Shown: positions 20,505 to 31,402 of the stretch, piece after piece
How positions within the stretch are numbered: position 1 is the stretch's first letter
How the letters are laid out: the number at the start of each line of letters is the position of its first letter
DNA from: LMUY01 sp964244585
Lineage (GTDB): Bacteria > Pseudomonadota > Alphaproteobacteria > Acetobacterales > Acetobacteraceae
DNA: 64,000 bases
Assembly: GCA_964244585.1 (NCBI GenBank)
Contig: CAXTJM010000001.1
Span: 62,001 to 126,000 of the forward strand
Reading direction: 5' to 3'
Notes under the pieces: generated by a model
What the model saw: only the letters and a program-made list of their open reading frames with translations
Database searches by the model: none
What the model was told of the DNA's origin: nothing
Position numbers and translations under genes: made by a program

Positions 20505-22070
20505 ATGATGGAGCTCGACAGGCATGACGAGCGGGTGCTCGTCCTCGATTTCGGCAGCCAGGTCACGCAGCTGATCGCCCGGCGCCTCCGCGAAAGCGGG
20601 ATCTACTGTGAAATCTGGCCGTTCAACGCCGAGTCCGGGCGTGTTGCCGCCTGGAAACCCAAGGCGATTATCCTGTCCGGCGGGCCTGCCAGCGTGACCG
20701 ACCCTGCCTCCCCACGTGCGCCCGACCTGGTATGGACCATGGGCGTGCCTGTGCTGGGCATCTGCTACGGTCAGCAACTGATGTGCGCCCAGCTCGGCGG
20801 TGCGGTCGAGTCCCATGGCGTGCAGGAATTTGGCCGCGCCTTCGTGGACGTGGCCGAAGCGTGCGCGCTGTTCGACGGGACCTGGCGTCTGGGAGGGCGC
20901 GAACAGGTCTGGATGAGCCATGGCGATCGCGTCACCGCCCTGCCCCCTGGGTTCCGCGCCGTCGCGTCCAGCGATGGCGCGCCCTTCGCCGTTGTAGCGA
21001 ATGAGGCACGGCGGTTCTACGGCGTGCAGTTCCATCCCGAGGTCGCGCACACGCCCCATGGCGCGGCGCTGCTGCGCAACTTCACCCATGGCATCGCCGG
21101 GCTGCGCGGCGACTGGTCCATGGCGGAGTTCCGCCAGGAAGCGGTCAGCCGCATCCGGGCCCAGGTCGGCGCCGGCCGGGTGATCTGCGGCCTGTCGGGC
21201 GGGGTGGATTCGTCGGTCGCGGCGGTGCTGATCCACGAGGCCGTGGGCGACCAGCTCACCTGCATCTTCGTGGACCACGGCCTGCTGCGACGCGGCGAGG
21301 CGGCGGAGGTCGATGCGATGTTCCGCGACCGCTACAACATCCGCCTGGTGCACCGCGACGCGTCGGGGCTGTTCCTGGACGCGCTGGACGGGGTCACGGA
21401 CCCGGAAACCAAGCGCAAGACGATCGGCCGCCTGTTCATCGACGTGTTCGAGGAAGAGGCCGCCAGGATCGGCGGCGCCGACTTCCTGGCGCAGGGCACG
21501 CTGTACCCGGACGTCATCGAAAGCGTCAGCGTCACCGGCGGCCCCAGCGTCACCATCAAGAGCCACCACAATGTCGGCGGCCTGCCCGCCCGCATGCGCA
21601 TGTCGCTGGTGGAGCCGCTGCGCGAGCTGTTCAAGGACGAGGTCCGCGCCCTGGGACGCGAGCTGGGCCTGCCCGACACGCTGGTCGGGCGCCACCCCTT
21701 TCCCGGCCCCGGCCTGGCGATCCGCATCCCCGGCGCGATCACCCGGGCAGGATTGGAGACGCTGCGGCACGTCGATGCGATCTTTCTGGAGGAAATCCGC
21801 AGCGCCGGGCTATACGACGCGATCTGGCAGGCCTTCGCCGTGCTGCTGCCGGTCCGCACCGTCGGCGTCATGGGGGATGGCCGAACCTACGACCAGGCCT
21901 GCGCCCTGCGCGCCGTCACCAGCACGGATGGCATGACCGCGGAGTTCTATCCGTTCGACATGGGCTTCCTGGGCCGCGTCGCCGGCCGGATCGTGGGCGA
22001 GGTGCGCGGCGTCAACCGCGTGACCTACGACATCACCAGCAAGCCACCGGGAACGATCGAGTGGGAATGA
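20505..22070 (+). CDS. guaA: GMP synthase (glutamine-hydrolysing)
   Basis: A 521-residue two-domain enzyme converting XMP to GMP with ATP and glutamine. The class I glutamine amidotransferase domain (about 1-195) has Cys87 in GICYGQQ and the His/Glu of QFHPEV. The ATP pyrophosphatase domain has the PP-loop GLSGGVDSS starting at Gly229. The dimerisation domain ends TYDITSKPPGTIEWE as in all GuaA. GGAAGG (20495-20500) precedes two adjacent ATGs (20505, 20508); either may be used. Convergent with anmK, 11 bases apart. Confidence 0.97.
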   Translation: MMELDRHDERVLVLDFGSQVTQLIARRLRESGIYCEIWPFNAESGRVAAWKPKAIILSGGPASVTDPASPRAPDLVWTMGVPVLGICYGQQLMCAQLGGAVESHGVQEFGRAFVDVAEACALFDGTWRLGGREQVWMSHGDRVTALPPGFRAVASSDGAPFAVVANEARRFYGVQFHPEVAHTPHGAALLRNFTHGIAGLRGDWSMAEFRQEAVSRIRAQVGAGRVICGLSGGVDSSVAAVLIHEAVGDQLTCIFVDHGLLRRGEAAEVDAMFRDRYNIRLVHRDASGLFLDALDGVTDPETKRKTIGRLFIDVFEEEAARIGGADFLAQGTLYPDVIESVSVTGGPSVTIKSHHNVGGLPARMRMSLVEPLRELFKDEVRALGRELGLPDTLVGRHPFPGPGLAIRIPGAITRAGLETLRHVDAIFLEEIRSAGLYDAIWQAFAVLLPVRTVGVMGDGRTYDQACALRAVTSTDGMTAEFYPFDMGFLGRVAGRIVGEVRGVNRVTYDITSKPPGTIEWE

Positions 22071-22081
22071 CCGCGGAGCCG

Positions 22082-23212
22082 TCAACCCGCCGCGTCTGAC
22101 CGCGACAACACGCCCCCCGTCATCGGTGCGGCGACCCCGGTCGTCGCAGGAAAGCTGATCGGCAGGCCACGCAGCGACCGGACCGCCAGGAAGCCGAAGC
22201 ACTCGGCTTCGATGGCGTCGCCGCGCCAGCCCAGCGTCGCGGCAGCCACCGGCTCCGCCCGCGCCCGGGTGCGGATCGCCTGCATCATCACCGGGTTCCT
22301 GCCGCCGCCACCGCAGACGACCAGGCGGGTCGGCCGCACGGGCAGCAGGTCGAGCCCACGCCCGACCGCAGCGGCCGTGAACGCCGTCAGGGTCGCGGCG
22401 CCGTCCTCCAGGCCCAGCCCATCCGCCATGGCGGCGAGGAAGCTGAAGCGGTCGAGCGATTTGGGGTAGGGCGCGGCAAAGTAGGGATGCTCCAGCAGCC
22501 GGGCCAGGCGCGCCTCGTCCACGCAGCCCTTGGACGCCAACGCGCCGTCCCGGTCCATGCCCAGGCCGGTGGCACGCTCCACCCAATCGTTTAACGGCGC
22601 ATTGGCCGGCCCGGTGTCGAACGCCACGAGTTGCCCGTCGTCGTCCCTCCAGGTGAGGTTGCCGACCCCGCCCAGGTTGAGCACCGCCGTCGATGCGGTG
22701 GCGCCGAGCGAGCGCAGCAGCGCGCCGTGGTAACTGGCGGCGAGCGGCGCACCGTGGCCGCCGGCCCGCACGTCGGCCGTGCGGAAATCATGCACGACGT
22801 CGATCCCCGTCAGCCGCGCCATCAGCGCGCCATCACCCAGCTGGCGCGTATCGCCGGCGCGGCCGGGCCGGGGCGGCCGATGCAGCACGGTCTGGCCGTG
22901 GAAGCCGATCACCGCCACCTGCGACACAGCCAGGCCGGACTCGGCAAGGAAGGCCAGGACCGCGGCGGATTGCGCCCGCGTCAGCGCCTGCTCGGCCTGG
23001 CGGAACAGCGCCGGCTCCGGCCCGTCGAATTGCCAGGCCGCCGCCGCCGCCAGGGCCTGCACCAGGATCGGTCGGATCTCCGCCGGGTAGGCTGCGAGGG
23101 TCCAGGGGCCGAACTCCGCGACCGTCTCCCCATCGGTCCGCAGGAGTGCGATGTCGATCATCCCGTCCAGCACGGTGCCCGTCATGAGGCCCACCGCCCA
23201 TACCGGCGCCAT
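22082..23212 (-). CDS. anmK: Anhydro-N-acetylmuramic acid kinase
   Basis: A 376-residue ASKHA-fold kinase that cleaves the 1,6-anhydro ring of anhydro-MurNAc and phosphorylates it to MurNAc-6-phosphate during peptidoglycan recycling. Landmarks are GLMTGTVLDGMIDIALL (first phosphate loop), GFHGQTVLHRP, VLNLGGVGNLTW, FDTGPANAPLND and VVCGGGGRNPVMM. It lies one base after the stop of the nagA::murQ fusion gene, which supplies the next two enzymes. ATG 23212 is chosen because the upstream in-frame start overlaps that gene. Confidence 0.95.
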   Translation of the reverse strand: MAPVWAVGLMTGTVLDGMIDIALLRTDGETVAEFGPWTLAAYPAEIRPILVQALAAAAAWQFDGPEPALFRQAEQALTRAQSAAVLAFLAESGLAVSQVAVIGFHGQTVLHRPPRPGRAGDTRQLGDGALMARLTGIDVVHDFRTADVRAGGHGAPLAASYHGALLRSLGATASTAVLNLGGVGNLTWRDDDGQLVAFDTGPANAPLNDWVERATGLGMDRDGALASKGCVDEARLARLLEHPYFAAPYPKSLDRFSFLAAMADGLGLEDGAATLTAFTAAAVGRGLDLLPVRPTRLVVCGGGGRNPVMMQAIRTRARAEPVAAATLGWRGDAIEAECFGFLAVRSLRGLPISFPATTGVAAPMTGGVLSRSDAAG

Positions 23213-23213
23213 G

Positions 23214-25316
23214 TCAGGCCTCTTCCGGCCCGGCAAGCGCCTGGCGCACGAACCCGCCGGATCGCGCCAGACGCTGCGCCGCCTCCGCGGCGTCGATGCC
23301 CGCCAGCAACGCCACCACCGCCGGTTTCACCTTGCCGTCCGCGGCCTTCAGCGCTGCCGCGGAGGCGGACTCGTCGGCGCCCGTGATGTCCTGCACCATG
23401 CGGAGCGCACGGCGGCGCAGCTTCTCGTTGCTGGCGCGGACATCCACCATCCAGGGGCCGTAGGTCTTGCCGAGCGCGATCATGACGGCGGTGCTGAGCG
23501 TGTTCAGCACGACCTTCTGCGTGGTGCCGGCGGTCAGGCGGGTGCTGCCGGCCACGATCTCCGCCCCGGTCAGGACCTCCACCGCCAGCGCAGCCGCCGC
23601 GGCCGCCGGGCTGCCGGCGTTGTTCACGACCGCGACGGTCAGCGCGCCCAGCCTGCTTGCATGCCGCAGCCCGCCCACGACGTAGGGCGTCCGGCCCGAG
23701 GCGGCGATGCCGACCACGGCGTCGCCCGGCCGCAGATCATGCGCGGCCAGCGCCTCTGCAGCCGCGTGCCAGTCGTCCTCCGCGCCTTCCGTGGCCTGGA
23801 TCATCGCCGCGGCACCACCGGCCAGGAGCGGGATCACCACGCCAGACGGCACGCCGAAGGTCGGCGCCAACTCCGCCGCATCCAGCGTGGCCAGGCGGCC
23901 GGGCGTGCCCGCGCCGAGATAGAACAGCCGTCCGCCGCGCCGCATCCGGTCGGCGACCGCCTCGGCCGCGACGGTGAGCTGCGGTTCGGCCCGGGCCAGC
24001 GCGGCCTGGGCCCGGCGCTCGGACGCGAGCAGCAAGTGCACGACATCCCGGACCGCGCGCTGGTCCAGATCCTCCAGTCCCGGCTGGGCGCCCTCCGTGG
24101 CGAGGGCGTCCAGCCCGGCAGCCGGGGCGGCCACCCGGATGGCCTCGGCTGGCCCGCGGGGGTGCAGCACCTCCACCCCGCCGATCCAGACCCGGCGCGG
24201 TACCCACTGGTCATCCCACCAGACCAGGTCGGCCCGGGCGCCCGGCGCGATACGGCCGAGATCCGCACGGCCGAGCGCGTCCGCCGGCGCCTCGGTGGCG
24301 GCGCGCAGGATCGCGGCCGGATCGATGCCGGCGGCCACCATGCGGCGCACGCCTTCGTCCAGCACGATGCCCGCGCCGCTGATCGTCCCGTCCAGGCGGC
24401 GACCCAGGCCGGTGGCATCCACGCACACGGGGAGGCCGCCAAACTCCAGCATCGTGCCCGGCGGCAGCCCGGCGACGAGGATCGAATCCGACACGGCCAC
24501 CAGGCGGGCACCCACGGCCTGGAAGGCCAGCCGGCAGGCGACCGGATCCACATGCTGGCCGTCGACGATCAGGCAGCACGACAGAAGCGGGTCGGTGAGC
24601 GCCAGGCCGGGCAACCCCGGCTCGCGATGGCCCAGCGGCCGCATCGCGTTGAACAGGTGCGTCACCATGGATGCGCCAGCCTCGACGGCCGCCAGGGTCT
24701 GCGCCCCGGAGGCATCCGAATGGCCGATGGAGACGACCACCCCCTCCCCCACCAGCCGCCGTATCGCGGCCAGGGCGCCAGGGCGTTCCGGCGCGAGCGT
24801 GACCGTGCGCAGCATCCGGCGTGACGCGGGATCGCCGAGCAGCGCCTCGAGCGCCTCGGGCGTGGGATCCAGCAGCCAGTCGGCCCGGTGCGCCCCGCGT
24901 CGCTCGGGCGAGAGGAACGGGCCTTCCAGATGCACGCCCAGGACGCGAGCGACCGGCTGGTCCGCCAAGGCCGCCGCCGTAATGTCGGCCCGGCGCATCG
25001 CCGCCAGCAAGGCCGGCATCGGCGCCGTGATCACCGTTGGCTGGACGGCGGTGACCCCGCATGCCGCCAACCTGGCCAGTGCCCCGCGCCAGGCCTCCTG
25101 GTCGGCCACGGCGAAATCCACGCCGAACGCCCCGTTGTTGTGCAGGTCCAGCAGGCCGGGGGTGAGCACGCCGCCCTGCAGAATCTCGGCGCCGGCAGCA
25201 GCCTGGCCACCGACGCGGACGATCCGGCCTTGCGCTACCTCGACGGTGGCAGGGCCGCTCCATCGGCCGCCGGGAGCCAGCAGCCGGGGCACGGCCAGCA
25301 TTGCCGCGCTGCTCAC
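23214..25316 (-). CDS. Fused N-acetylglucosamine-6-phosphate deacetylase / MurNAc-6-phosphate etherase
   Basis: A 700-residue two-enzyme fusion. Residues 1 to about 385 are NagA: Glu131 in HLEGPF, His199 in GHSDA, His220 in THLFNAM, His255 in DGQH and the catalytic Asp277 in VSDSI are all present. Residues about 405-700 are MurQ: GGRLFYLGAGTPGRLATLDAAE with Glu482, and TEGAEDD with Glu513, spaced 31 residues apart like the two key glutamates of E. coli MurQ. MurQ removes lactate from MurNAc-6-P to give GlcNAc-6-P, which NagA deacetylates. The gene lies one base from both map and anmK. Confidence 0.94.
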   Translation of the reverse strand: MSSAAMLAVPRLLAPGGRWSGPATVEVAQGRIVRVGGQAAAGAEILQGGVLTPGLLDLHNNGAFGVDFAVADQEAWRGALARLAACGVTAVQPTVITAPMPALLAAMRRADITAAALADQPVARVLGVHLEGPFLSPERRGAHRADWLLDPTPEALEALLGDPASRRMLRTVTLAPERPGALAAIRRLVGEGVVVSIGHSDASGAQTLAAVEAGASMVTHLFNAMRPLGHREPGLPGLALTDPLLSCCLIVDGQHVDPVACRLAFQAVGARLVAVSDSILVAGLPPGTMLEFGGLPVCVDATGLGRRLDGTISGAGIVLDEGVRRMVAAGIDPAAILRAATEAPADALGRADLGRIAPGARADLVWWDDQWVPRRVWIGGVEVLHPRGPAEAIRVAAPAAGLDALATEGAQPGLEDLDQRAVRDVVHLLLASERRAQAALARAEPQLTVAAEAVADRMRRGGRLFYLGAGTPGRLATLDAAELAPTFGVPSGVVIPLLAGGAAAMIQATEGAEDDWHAAAEALAAHDLRPGDAVVGIAASGRTPYVVGGLRHASRLGALTVAVVNNAGSPAAAAAALAVEVLTGAEIVAGSTRLTAGTTQKVVLNTLSTAVMIALGKTYGPWMVDVRASNEKLRRRALRMVQDITGADESASAAALKAADGKVKPAVVALLAGIDAAEAAQRLARSGGFVRQALAGPEEA

Positions 25317-25317
25317 A

Positions 25318-26118
25318 TCAGCTATAGGGCGGTTTGGTGTATCCAGCGGGCGACAGGGTGAAGATCTCGCATCCCGCCTCGGTCACGCCCACCATGTGCT
25401 CGAACTGGGCGGAGAGGCTGCGGTCCCGCGTCACCGCGGTCCAGCCATCGTCCAACACCTTCACCTCCGGCCGGCCGGCATTCACCATCGGTTCCACGGT
25501 GAAGAACATGCCGGGACGCAGCACCACGCCCTCCCCCGATCGGCCGAAATGCAGCACGTTGGGCGCCTCGTGGAACCGGCGGCCGATGCCGTGGCCGCAG
25601 AAATCCCGCACCACGCTGAAGCGCTGGGCCTCGACATAGCTCTGGATGGCGTGGCCCACGTCCCCCAACGTTCCACCGGGGCGCACTGCAGCAATACCCC
25701 GCATCATGGCCTCGTACGTCACGTCCATCAGCACCCGCGCCCGGGTTCCCGGCTGGCCGGCGACGTACATCCGGCTGGTATCGCCATGCCAGCCATCCAG
25801 CACGACCGTCACGTCGATGTTGAGGATGTCGCCTTCCAGCAGCCGACGCTCGCCGGGGATGCCGTGGCACACGACATGGTTTATCGAGGTGCAGGTGGAT
25901 TTCGGGTAGCCGCGATAGTTCAACGTGGCGGGGATGCTGCCGTGGGACAGCATAAAGTCGTGGCACAGCGTGTCGAGCTGGCTGGTCGTCACGCCGGGCT
26001 TCACATGCCCGGTGATCATGTCGAGCGTTTCTGCCGCCAGGCGCCCGGCGGCCCGCATCCCGGCAAAGTCCTCCCCCCCATGGAGGGTGATGCGCCGCCC
26101 GTCCGTCCCGCCGTCCAT
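25318..26118 (-). CDS. map: Type I methionine aminopeptidase
   Basis: A 266-residue cytosolic metalloprotease that removes initiator methionine. The metal ligands appear in order: INIDVTV and HGDTSRM (two Asp), GHGIGRRFHE (His), VEPM (Glu) and the late QFEHMV (Glu). Length is normal. It is the first gene of a run map - nagA::murQ - anmK separated by single bases, so the essential aminopeptidase and the wall-salvage enzymes share a transcript. The C-terminus has a short PPYS tail. Confidence 0.95.
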   Translation of the reverse strand: MDGGTDGRRITLHGGEDFAGMRAAGRLAAETLDMITGHVKPGVTTSQLDTLCHDFMLSHGSIPATLNYRGYPKSTCTSINHVVCHGIPGERRLLEGDILNIDVTVVLDGWHGDTSRMYVAGQPGTRARVLMDVTYEAMMRGIAAVRPGGTLGDVGHAIQSYVEAQRFSVVRDFCGHGIGRRFHEAPNVLHFGRSGEGVVLRPGMFFTVEPMVNAGRPEVKVLDDGWTAVTRDRSLSAQFEHMVGVTEAGCEIFTLSPAGYTKPPYS

Positions 26119-26186
26119 CCCAGCCCCACCTTCTGATAGAGGTGAAAATGCGCAAGCCCGCGGCCCGGCGCAAGGCCGCCGGCCGA

Positions 26187-27326
26187 TCAGCCGTGACTAT
26201 GCCAGACGCCGCCGGTGCTGGCGGTCGAGTGGGTGCTGGCGGGAGAGTGCGCCAGGGCGTGGATCGCCGGCTCCGCACGGGCTCGGGTCCGGCGATCCTC
26301 CGGAACGAAGCGCGTCGGCTCGGTCCGCCGCTCGATCATCCGGGGCGGCGCTGCCGCGGCGGCGGCAAGCCGGATGCTGGGCCGTGCGGCGCGCGACCGC
26401 CAGGGCGGCGGCAACGACGCCGCGGGCAATGTCGCGGCGGAGGCCGCAGCCACCAACGCCGGCGCACGCACCCGCATAGGCTCGCCCCGGCTCACCGGAA
26501 CGCCCATCCGGTCGAACCCGGCATCCAGCAGCGATGCCATGTGGCTGTCACGCTCGTAGCCGTTCGATGCGCCCATCACGACGCCGATCAGCCGCACGTC
26601 CCCTCGTACGGCGGACGTCACCAAATTGCAGCCGGAGGCGTCGATGTAGCCGGTCTTGAGGCCGTCCGCACCGGGATAGGTCTGCAGCATGCGGTCGTGG
26701 TTCGGGATCATGCGGCCATGGAACAGGAAGGATGGCACGCTGAAATAGTGGTATTCCTGCGGATAGTCCTGGATGAGGTGGCGCGCCAGCAAGGCCAGGT
26801 CACGGGCGGTGGTCACCTGGTCCGGATCCGGCCAGCCGGATGCGTTGCGGAATGTCGTCCGGCTCATGCCCAGCGCCCGGGCGCGCAACGTCATCATCTG
26901 GGCAAAGCGTTCCTCGTCGCCGCCCATCAGCTCGCCCAGGGCGGCAGCGGCATCGTTGGCCGACTTCGTCACCAGGCCGAGCAGCGCTTGCTCCACCGTG
27001 ATCGTCATACCGGGCAGCAGGCCAAGCTTGGATGGCGACATGGCAGCAGCATGCGGGGACACGGGAACGAGCTCGTCCAGGCTGACGCGGCGGTCGCGCA
27101 GGGCCTCGAAAAGCATGTAGATGGTCATCATCTTCGTCAGGCTCGCCGGGTAGCGCGGTTCGTCCGCGTTGGCGGCCGAGAGGATCTGCCCGGATCCCGC
27201 ATCCATCACCAACGAGGCATAGCGTGCGGAGCCGACCTGCGCCGATGCCTGTCGGGACTGCAGCAACGCAAGCAGCAGCACGAGGCAGGGCAGTCCGCGT
27301 ATACCCGTTCGCAAGCAGCGCAGCAT
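26187..27326 (-). CDS. D-alanyl-D-alanine carboxypeptidase (PBP5/6, DacF-like)
   Basis: A 379-residue periplasmic serine peptidase that trims D-Ala from peptidoglycan stem peptides. The signal peptide (about 1-29, LPCLVLLLALLQSRQASAQ) is followed by the three active-site motifs: SxxK (Ser62-Lys65 in YPASLTKMM), SxN (TKSANDAAAAL) and KTG (GADGLKTGY). The C-terminal 100 residues are Ala/Pro/Arg-rich, low complexity and unlike the usual PBP5 C domain with its amphipathic anchor. ATG 27326 fits the signal peptide better than an in-frame start at 27356. Confidence 0.92.
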   Translation of the reverse strand: MLRCLRTGIRGLPCLVLLLALLQSRQASAQVGSARYASLVMDAGSGQILSAANADEPRYPASLTKMMTIYMLFEALRDRRVSLDELVPVSPHAAAMSPSKLGLLPGMTITVEQALLGLVTKSANDAAAALGELMGGDEERFAQMMTLRARALGMSRTTFRNASGWPDPDQVTTARDLALLARHLIQDYPQEYHYFSVPSFLFHGRMIPNHDRMLQTYPGADGLKTGYIDASGCNLVTSAVRGDVRLIGVVMGASNGYERDSHMASLLDAGFDRMGVPVSRGEPMRVRAPALVAAASAATLPAASLPPPWRSRAARPSIRLAAAAAAPPRMIERRTEPTRFVPEDRRTRARAEPAIHALAHSPASTHSTASTGGVWHSHG

Positions 27327-27489
27327 GCCAGACCATCCCCGTGACGACCATTGCACCGTAGATGCTCGACTTGTCGCATGTCCAGTGAAGACCGGCTGAA
27401 TCGATGCGATGCCAGCATGTTACGGCATGGAGCTCTTTTGTTGGATATCTCTGTGGCAAATCTGTGGATGTTGCGCTGCACAAAACGTC

Positions 27490-27518
27490 TTGACGGCTGC
27501 GAAGTCGGCACCCTAGAC
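27490..27518 (+). promoter_or_regulatory. Putative phasin promoter
   Basis: TTGACG (27490-27495), 17-base spacer and a weak -10 CTAGAC (27513-27518). The PhaR-like box follows at about the expected transcription start, where a bound repressor would block initiation. Weak -10; seen by eye. Confidence 0.4.
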
Positions 27519-27527
27519 GAAGCGTCG

Positions 27528-27542
27528 TGCTGCAGCGCAGCA
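27528..27542. promoter_or_regulatory. PhaR-like box upstream of the phasin gene
   Basis: TGCTGC-AGC-GCAGCA, a perfect 6-3-6 inverted repeat containing CTGC-N3-GCAG. PhaR of Paracoccus and Rhodobacter binds this type of element at phasin and PHA promoters. Its 14-base core is repeated exactly upstream of tetR-phaZ. Confidence 0.65.
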
Positions 27543-27612
27543 TCGCTAAAGGCGCCGAAAGATGCACAATCTGCTCGGCGTGAAGACCGACATCATGAAC
27601 AGGAGAGACGTT

Positions 27613-28086
27613 ATGGGCGCTACGATCACCAACGAGAATTTCGACCGCACCGTGTCCGGCTTGAAGGATGGCGTGGCCAATGCGACCGCTGGGTTGGAGG
27701 AGGCGCAGGCAACCATGCGCGATGGTATGCAGAAGGCAGTGAAGTCCGCCGAAGACATGTTCGCCTTCGTCCAGGGCAATTTCGAGGCATTCGCCAAATC
27801 GGGCCAGATCCTGGCCACCGGCATGCAGGACCTGTCGCAGAGCTTCGCCGCGGCGGCGCGTTCGTCGATGGACGAGACCGTCAGCACGTTCAAGGCGATG
27901 ACTGCCGCCAAATCCGTCAAGGAAGCGATGGACCTACAGGGTAACCTGCTGCGTAGCACCCTGGAAAAGGCCGTTGCCCGGACCGGCCATGTCACCGACA
28001 GCTCCATGAAGCTGTCCGAGCAGGTTTTCGCCCCGATCAGCACCCGCCTGATGCTGGCAACGGAGAAGTTCGGCCGCTCCGCCTGA
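27613..28086 (+). CDS. phaP: Phasin (PHA granule-associated protein)
   Basis: A 157-residue amphipathic, wholly helical protein of the phasin_2 family that coats PHB granules. Typical features are the NFEAFAKSGQILATGMQDLSQSF segment (given for its aromatic/Gln pattern), abundance of Ala/Met/Lys, and absence of cysteine. ATG 27613 is preferred over upstream in-frame ATGs because AGGAGAG lies directly before it. A PhaR-like box lies 70 bases upstream and a strong terminator follows. It pairs functionally with phaZ at 6.9 kb. Confidence 0.9.
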   Translation: MGATITNENFDRTVSGLKDGVANATAGLEEAQATMRDGMQKAVKSAEDMFAFVQGNFEAFAKSGQILATGMQDLSQSFAAAARSSMDETVSTFKAMTAAKSVKEAMDLQGNLLRSTLEKAVARTGHVTDSSMKLSEQVFAPISTRLMLATEKFGRSA

Positions 28087-28109
28087 TCTTTCCACCTGCC
28101 ACGAGCCAG

Positions 28110-28138
28110 AAGGCCCGGGACGCTCGCCCGGGCCTTTT
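28110..28138 (+). terminator. Intrinsic terminator of the phasin gene
   Basis: A 9-10 bp GC-rich stem (AGGCCCGGG / CCCGGGCCT) with a 7-base loop followed by TTTT. A classical rho-independent terminator, 24 bases after the phasin stop. Confidence 0.88.
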
Positions 28139-28253
28139 CTGTTTCCGCCAGGGCGTGGATTGCGGCAACCTCGTGCCAAGGGGCCTTTTCCCGCGAGGCA
28201 CCAATCCGATATGGTCGCCCCATGAGATGCCAAGCCGCCCGGGCCACCTGCTG

Positions 28254-28580
28254 ATGAGCGATTCGGACAAACGGGACGCCGACGGCCCGGGCATCGGAGT
28301 CGTCACGAAGACGCGGCCGAAGACCCGAAAGCCGGCCTTGTACAAAGTGCTGATGCTGAACGACGACTACACGCCCATGGAGTTCGTGGTCCACGTGCTG
28401 GAACGCTTTTTCCAGAAGACGCGTGATGAAGCGACCCGGATCATGCTGCACGTGCATCGTCGTGGTGTCGGGGTATGCGGCGTGTTCACCTACGAAGTGG
28501 CGGAAACCAAGGTGACGCAGGTCATGGACCTCGCCCGGCAGAACCAGCATCCGCTGCAATGCACGATCGAGAAAGAATAA
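28254..28580 (+). CDS. clpS: ATP-dependent Clp protease adaptor ClpS
   Basis: A 108-residue N-degron adaptor that hands N-end-rule substrates to ClpA. After a short flexible N-terminus comes the conserved core: YKVLMLNDDYTPMEFVVHVL with the metal/hydrophobic-pocket Asp-Asp, then MLHVHRRGVGVCGVFTYEVAETK. It is followed by clpA on the same strand. ATG 28254 gives a normal length; an in-frame ATG at 28227 would add nine residues and has no better ribosome site. Confidence 0.95.
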   Translation: MSDSDKRDADGPGIGVVTKTRPKTRKPALYKVLMLNDDYTPMEFVVHVLERFFQKTRDEATRIMLHVHRRGVGVCGVFTYEVAETKVTQVMDLARQNQHPLQCTIEKE

Positions 28581-28718
28581 GGGCTGCAAACTCGCCGCGA
28601 TAAACCCATGTCTGTCACCGTCAACGCGATAGGGCCAATTGCGCCGTTACGATCAAGGCTCGACAAGACCGCCTGATGAGCGTGACGTAGCCGCCGGACG
28701 AAGGAGCAGCGTACCCCC

Positions 28719-31060
<2,342 letters not shown>

Positions 31061-31064
<4 letters not shown>

Positions 31065-31342
31065 AGGCGGTCTGGAACGGCGCGACGATCGCGGACAGCG
31101 ATGACATCGTCATGGTCGAGGGGAATGCTTACTTCCCTTCTTCCGCCGTCGTGCCAGGCGTCTTGAAGCCGTCAAGCCACACCACCGTCTGTCCCTGGAA
31201 AGGGACGGCGCATTACTACACGCTCAATGTCGAGGCTGCGGTGAATGAGAACGCCGTTTGGTACTATCCGGAGCCGAAGTCGGCCGCCAAGGAGATCAAG
31301 GACCGGGTCGCCTTTTGGAAGGGTGTCACCGTCACCACCTGA
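31061..31342 (+). CDS. DUF427 domain protein
   Basis: A 93-residue single-domain protein of the DUF427 family. Characteristic segments are AVWNGATIADSDD, VEGNAYFPSSAV, TTVCPWKGTAHYYTL and AVWYYPEPK.AAKEIKDRVAFWKGV. The family has a small beta-rich fold with a conserved CPWKG loop; no enzymatic role is established. It starts at GTG 31061 within the clpA stop codon region, so it is translationally coupled to clpA. The link to proteolysis is only positional. Confidence 0.9.
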
Positions 31343-31362
31343 AGCGGTGGATGGCCGTAAAG

Positions 31363-31396
31363 AAGGTCGCCTTGCCCGAGTGGGCAAGGCGACCTT
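31363..31396. terminator. Perfect hairpin between convergent genes
   Basis: A 15-base-pair stem without mismatch (AAGGTCGCCTTGCCC and its complement) around a GAGT loop, 20 bases after the DUF427 stop and 6 bases before the end of the convergent secreted-protein gene. Likely a bidirectional terminator, though only TT follows on the plus strand. Confidence 0.75.
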
Positions 31397-31402
31397 GGGA
31401 TG

